A DNA stretch of 8,937 bases, from positions 1 to 8,937 of the forward strand of contig CAKUDW010000071.1 in assembly GCA_934645275.1 (NCBI GenBank), written 5' to 3'. The position numbers and the translations under genes were made by a program. Shown one piece after another: positions 6,412 to 8,937 of the stretch; positions within the stretch are counted from its first letter, which is position 1; every line of letters starts with the position of its first letter. This DNA is from an uncultured Clostridia bacterium. GTDB taxonomy: Bacteria; Bacillota_A; Clostridia; Christensenellales; Aristaeellaceae. The notes under the pieces are model-generated. The model was not told the DNA's origin and ran no database searches. It saw only the letters and a list, made by a program, of their open reading frames with translations.

Positions 6412-6434
6412 AGTAAGCCGGGAGGTTCGCCGTT

Positions 6435-8087
6435 ATGAGCGAAAATAGCGAAAAAAATGTAAAGGTTGGTCGTCACGCGGCCGCTGAAGATATTCAGAAG
6501 ATACAGCAGGAAACGCAGCCCGACGGGGAAAGCGTGCAGAGCACCGAAGCGGGTGAAACACCCGAAAACGCAGGCGAAGTGACGACTATGGCGCAGCCGG
6601 AGCCGGTTGACGACCGCGAAAACGCGCCCCGCAGCAATGTTGCGCCCGCGGAAAGAAAGCGGGGCAGAAAGAAGATTAATTTGGCATTTGCGTGTGTGAT
6701 GCTGGTGTTGGCACTTGCGCTGGGCGGTGCTGGTGGTTGGCTGGCAGCGCGGCATGGCGCACGGCCGGCGCCGGATGCAGCGTCAACCGCTGCGGGCGAT
6801 ATTCAAGTTGTCACGCCCGTGCCTACCGCGCAACCGGACGACAATCTGACCGATGAGGAACGTGATGCGCTTGCCGCATTGGCTGGCGGCGATGAAGCCG
6901 CAGGCGATATGAGCATCCTGTTTGGCGAGGATGACATTGAGCGCGGCGTCGAGGCATCCATGACTGCGGACGACAACGTGGTTGTGGCGGAATATGACGG
7001 CGGCAGCGTGCTCAGCGGCGAAGTGGCCGAGGCGTACAGCGCGCAGATGACGGGCCTGATCTTCAGCGGCTTCGCCGAGGAAGAGGTCGGCGGCAGCGTG
7101 CTCAGTGAAGTGATTCAGAACCTGGTAAGCGATCGGATACTGGAGCGGCATGCGCGTGAAATGGGTTTGTATGAGCTGACCGATGAGGATAAAGCCGCCA
7201 TCGACGCCGAAGCTACGGAGAGCTATCAGGCGCAGCTTGATTTTTATAAGCAGCTGCTGGATACCAGCGATATGACTCAGGAGGAGGCCAATGGCGCGGC
7301 CAAGGCTTACCTTCAGGATAGCGAGGGCGTGACGCTGGCCTCCACCCGCAGCGAAATTGAGGACGGCTGGTGGAAGCGCAAGCTGTTCGATGCGCTCACG
7401 AAGGACGTTACGGTGGACGACACGCAGGTGCGTGCGGCCTACGACGCGCTGGTTGCCGAGCAGCAGGAGAGCTTTACGGCTTATCCAGATGATTATGAAT
7501 CCGCACAGATGAACGGCGAAACCATCGTGTACAATCTGCCGGGCTATCGTGCGGTTAGAATGCTGTTGATCGGCTTTGATGATCCGGATGCGATGATTGA
7601 AGCCGCCGAGTTGCGCGAACAGCAGGCGAGCGGCGACGCCGATGAAGCGCTTCAGGCGCGGCTCGACGAGCTCTATGCGCCGGTTGAGGAGCGGGCTCAG
7701 GCTGCTCTGGAGGAACTTGGCAGCGGCGCAGACTTTGAGGATATGATTGAGAGGCTCGGCGCGGACGAGGGCATGAAGGATGCTGTCCTGCGCGCGACGG
7801 GTTACTATGTGGCCAAGGATTCGCCGCTCTGGCCCGCAGAACTGGCCTCGGCGGCGATGGCGCTCAAATCCGTGGGCGATTTTTCAAATCCCGTGCGTAT
7901 GGACGGCGGCGTGGCAATTTTGCAGTATGTGGGCGAGGTGCCCGAGGGCGCGGTTGATTTTGAACAGGTGCGGGACGCGCTGCGCCAGCAAACGCTGGAG
8001 AGCGCGAAACAGGAGGCTTACGACAGCCAGCTGGACGCCTGGATTGACGAGGCGCACGTGAAGTATTATCCCGAGCGCATGCAGTAA
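6435..8087 (+). CDS. Membrane-anchored SurA/PrsA-like foldase with degenerate parvulin domain (550 aa)
   Basis: Predicted extracytoplasmic chaperone of the SurA/PrsA class, anchored by one membrane helix. The order is a cytoplasmic acidic, low-complexity tail (1-75), a basic patch KRGRKK (75-80), a membrane helix (81-103), and a Pro/Ala/Asp-rich linker (104-180). A SurA_N-like helical part with a strand VVVAEYDGG follows (about 183-335), then a parvulin-like domain (about 370-500) and a final helix. There is no lipobox cysteine, unlike typical lipoprotein PrsA. In the parvulin part the fold signatures GADFEDM, the ALKSVGDFSNPV strand-turn and GGVAILQY are visible. The two conserved histidines of active parvulins are replaced by Met376 (VRMLLI for vrHIL) and Ala494 (GGVAI for GyHII), so it may be a non-catalytic chaperone. 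The start has GGAGG 9 nt upstream. It is probably monocistronic, ending at the terminator at 8111. Confidence 0.85.
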   Translation: MSENSEKNVKVGRHAAAEDIQKIQQETQPDGESVQSTEAGETPENAGEVTTMAQPEPVDDRENAPRSNVAPAERKRGRKKINLAFACVMLVLALALGGAGGWLAARHGARPAPDAASTAAGDIQVVTPVPTAQPDDNLTDEERDALAALAGGDEAAGDMSILFGEDDIERGVEASMTADDNVVVAEYDGGSVLSGEVAEAYSAQMTGLIFSGFAEEEVGGSVLSEVIQNLVSDRILERHAREMGLYELTDEDKAAIDAEATESYQAQLDFYKQLLDTSDMTQEEANGAAKAYLQDSEGVTLASTRSEIEDGWWKRKLFDALTKDVTVDDTQVRAAYDALVAEQQESFTAYPDDYESAQMNGETIVYNLPGYRAVRMLLIGFDDPDAMIEAAELREQQASGDADEALQARLDELYAPVEERAQAALEELGSGADFEDMIERLGADEGMKDAVLRATGYYVAKDSPLWPAELASAAMALKSVGDFSNPVRMDGGVAILQYVGEVPEGAVDFEQVRDALRQQTLESAKQEAYDSQLDAWIDEAHVKYYPERMQ

Positions 8088-8110
8088 AGCGCAAAGGTGG
8101 AAATGTTACG

Positions 8111-8148
8111 AAAGAACCGACAGGCGGGGTTTGCCTGTCGGTTCTTTT
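8111..8148 (+). terminator. Intrinsic terminator after the foldase gene
   Basis: A perfect 15-bp stem (AAAGAACCGACAGGC at 8111-8125 with 8133-8147) surrounds a 7-nt loop GGGGTTT and ends in TTTT. It begins 23 nt after the foldase stop. The A-rich 5' foot gives a short T run on the other strand too, so it could work weakly in both directions, but no minus-strand gene approaches it here. Confidence 0.92.
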
Positions 8149-8183
8149 CACAAAAATAAAACATAGAGTAAACCATTTAAAAC

Positions 8184-8212
8184 TTATAAGCACGCACTTT
8201 GGATTGTATAAT
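8184..8212 (+). promoter_or_regulatory. Promoter of the oppB transcript
   Basis: A perfect TATAAT (8207-8212) lies 17 bp after TTATAA (8184-8189), a weak -35. The predicted start is near 8219, 75 nt before the oppB ATG. It sits in an AT-rich segment directly after the foldase terminator, so oppB begins an independent transcription unit. Confidence 0.6.
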
Positions 8213-8223
8213 GTCAATAACAT

Positions 8224-8267
8224 ACCGGCTCTGGTGTTGTGGCCTTGAGGTGCGCAGAAGGGCCGGT
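8224..8267 (+). other. Hairpin in the oppB 5' leader
   Basis: Bases 8224-8232 can pair with 8259-8267 (9 bp with one G-U; core ACCGGC/GCCGGT) across a 26-nt loop. It starts about 5 nt after the predicted transcription start and ends 9 nt before the AAGGTGG ribosome binding site (8276-8282). There is no T run, so it is not a terminator. A role in message stability or translation control is possible but unproven. Confidence 0.4.
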
Positions 8268-8293
8268 TATCGTATAAGGTGGCTTGATGGCAG

Positions 8294-8937
8294 ATGAGTT
8301 CCAAAAATTTGTTCTACATTCTCAAACGCGTCCTGTTGGCGATTCTGACGATCTGGATCGTCATTACCATCACGTTTTTCGTGATGCATGCCGTGCCGGG
8401 CGGCCCGTTCATGAGTGAAAAGGCCATATCTGAGGCGGCGCAGGCAGCGCTTGAAGCTAAATACGGCCTGGATAAGCCGCTTATGGAACAGTATTGGACT
8501 TATCTGCGTGATATCGTGACGAAATTTGATTTTGGCCCGTCGTTGAAGCTGCGCGGCCGCAACGTGATCGACGTCATTATGGACGGCATGCGTACCTCCG
8601 CGCGCTTGGGTCTGATCGCAGCCTGTGGCGCGGCGGTTTGCGGCGTGGTGCTGGGCGCGGTGGCGGCACTGCGGCGCAACCGCGTGATCGATAAGGTCAT
8701 CATGGTCATTACCACGGCGTTTGTGTCCATGCCATCGTTCATCATGGGCTCGCTGCTGCTGATTGTATTCTCAGTGCGGCTGGGCTGGGTGCCTGCCAAT
8801 GGCAGCACGGGCACAGGCCTGATTCTGCCTATCATCACACTGGGCCTGTATCCCATGGCATATATCACGCGTCTTACGAGATCATCCATGCTGGATGTGC
8901 TGGGCCAGGATTATATCCGCACTGCCCGGGCCAAGGG
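8294..8937 (+). CDS. oppB: Oligopeptide ABC transporter permease OppB (5' part, truncated by window end)
   Basis: Integral membrane subunit of a peptide ABC importer of the OppB/DppB family. 214 codons are visible of an expected 300-odd. The N-terminal membrane helix (about 9-33) is followed by the signature VPGGPF (34-39), then EAKYGLDKPL (54-63), QYWTYL (66-71) and DFGPSLK (79-85), the extracytoplasmic segment typical of OppB. Further membrane helices lie at about 102-126, 134-161 and 174-192, and the cytoplasmic coupling (EAA) region begins at DYIRTARAK (206-214), where the window ends. The DFGPS.K pattern favours OppB over DppB. The start ATG 8294 has AAGGTGG 11 nt upstream. An ATG at 8286 is in another frame. 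Further opp genes (second permease, ATPases, binding protein) are expected downstream but not seen. Confidence 0.93.
   Translation, partial: MSSKNLFYILKRVLLAILTIWIVITITFFVMHAVPGGPFMSEKAISEAAQAALEAKYGLDKPLMEQYWTYLRDIVTKFDFGPSLKLRGRNVIDVIMDGMRTSARLGLIAACGAAVCGVVLGAVAALRRNRVIDKVIMVITTAFVSMPSFIMGSLLLIVFSVRLGWVPANGSTGTGLILPIITLGLYPMAYITRLTRSSMLDVLGQDYIRTARAK

Noticed and set aside
7864..8304. 146-codon minus-strand frame across the foldase 3' end and the following terminator
   Set aside because: It runs through a 15-bp terminator hairpin and the oppB promoter, and its C-terminal half is antisense to the foldase; no homology is apparent.

Overview
This 8.9-kb window looks like an ordinary chromosomal segment of a GC-rich Gram-positive anaerobe, most likely in the Clostridia (Oscillospiria/Christensenellales-like). 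That is inferred from protein style: a clostridial-type zinc-ribbon protein, a SPOR-like membrane protein, a membrane-anchored SurA/PrsA-like foldase, an OppB permease, strong AGGAGG-type ribosome binding sites and AT-rich sigma-A-type promoters in a GC-rich background. No mobile element, CRISPR array, rRNA or tRNA was seen.

Layout. At the left (1-785, minus strand) are a two-zinc-ribbon protein and, 3 bp after it, the start of an uncharacterised basic, low-complexity protein that runs off the window. A divergent promoter region (786-987) separates them from argS (988-2697), which is followed after 8 bp by rmuC (2706-3803). The argS-rmuC transcript probably ends at a 14-bp hairpin plus T run lying inside the 3' end of the convergent gene (3821-4546, minus), which encodes a membrane-anchored protein with a SPOR-like segment. 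Upstream of that gene, on the minus strand, two tandem paralogous alpha/beta-hydrolase esterases (6139-5366 and 5375-4602) overlap by 10 bp and form an operon. They have their own promoter and end at an intrinsic terminator whose 3' arm is also the Shine-Dalgarno sequence of the SPOR-like gene.

The divergent region 6140-6434 carries the esterase promoter on one strand. On the other it carries two candidate promoters and a roughly 110-nt structured leader for a 550-aa membrane-anchored foldase (6435-8087). That protein has a SurA_N-like helical part and a parvulin-like C-terminal domain lacking both usual active-site histidines. A strong, largely symmetric terminator (8111-8148) follows. After a promoter and a leader hairpin, the last gene (8294 to the window end) is the 5' part of an oligopeptide ABC permease, oppB, presumably opening an opp operon.

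Functionally these are separate small transcription units (translation, DNA maintenance, secreted-protein folding, ester hydrolysis, peptide uptake) rather than one system. I do not see a clear new multi-gene system. The most unusual signals are RNA-level: the foldase leader with mutually exclusive stems, a terminator that doubles as a Shine-Dalgarno sequestering stem, and a terminator embedded in the coding sequence of a convergent gene.
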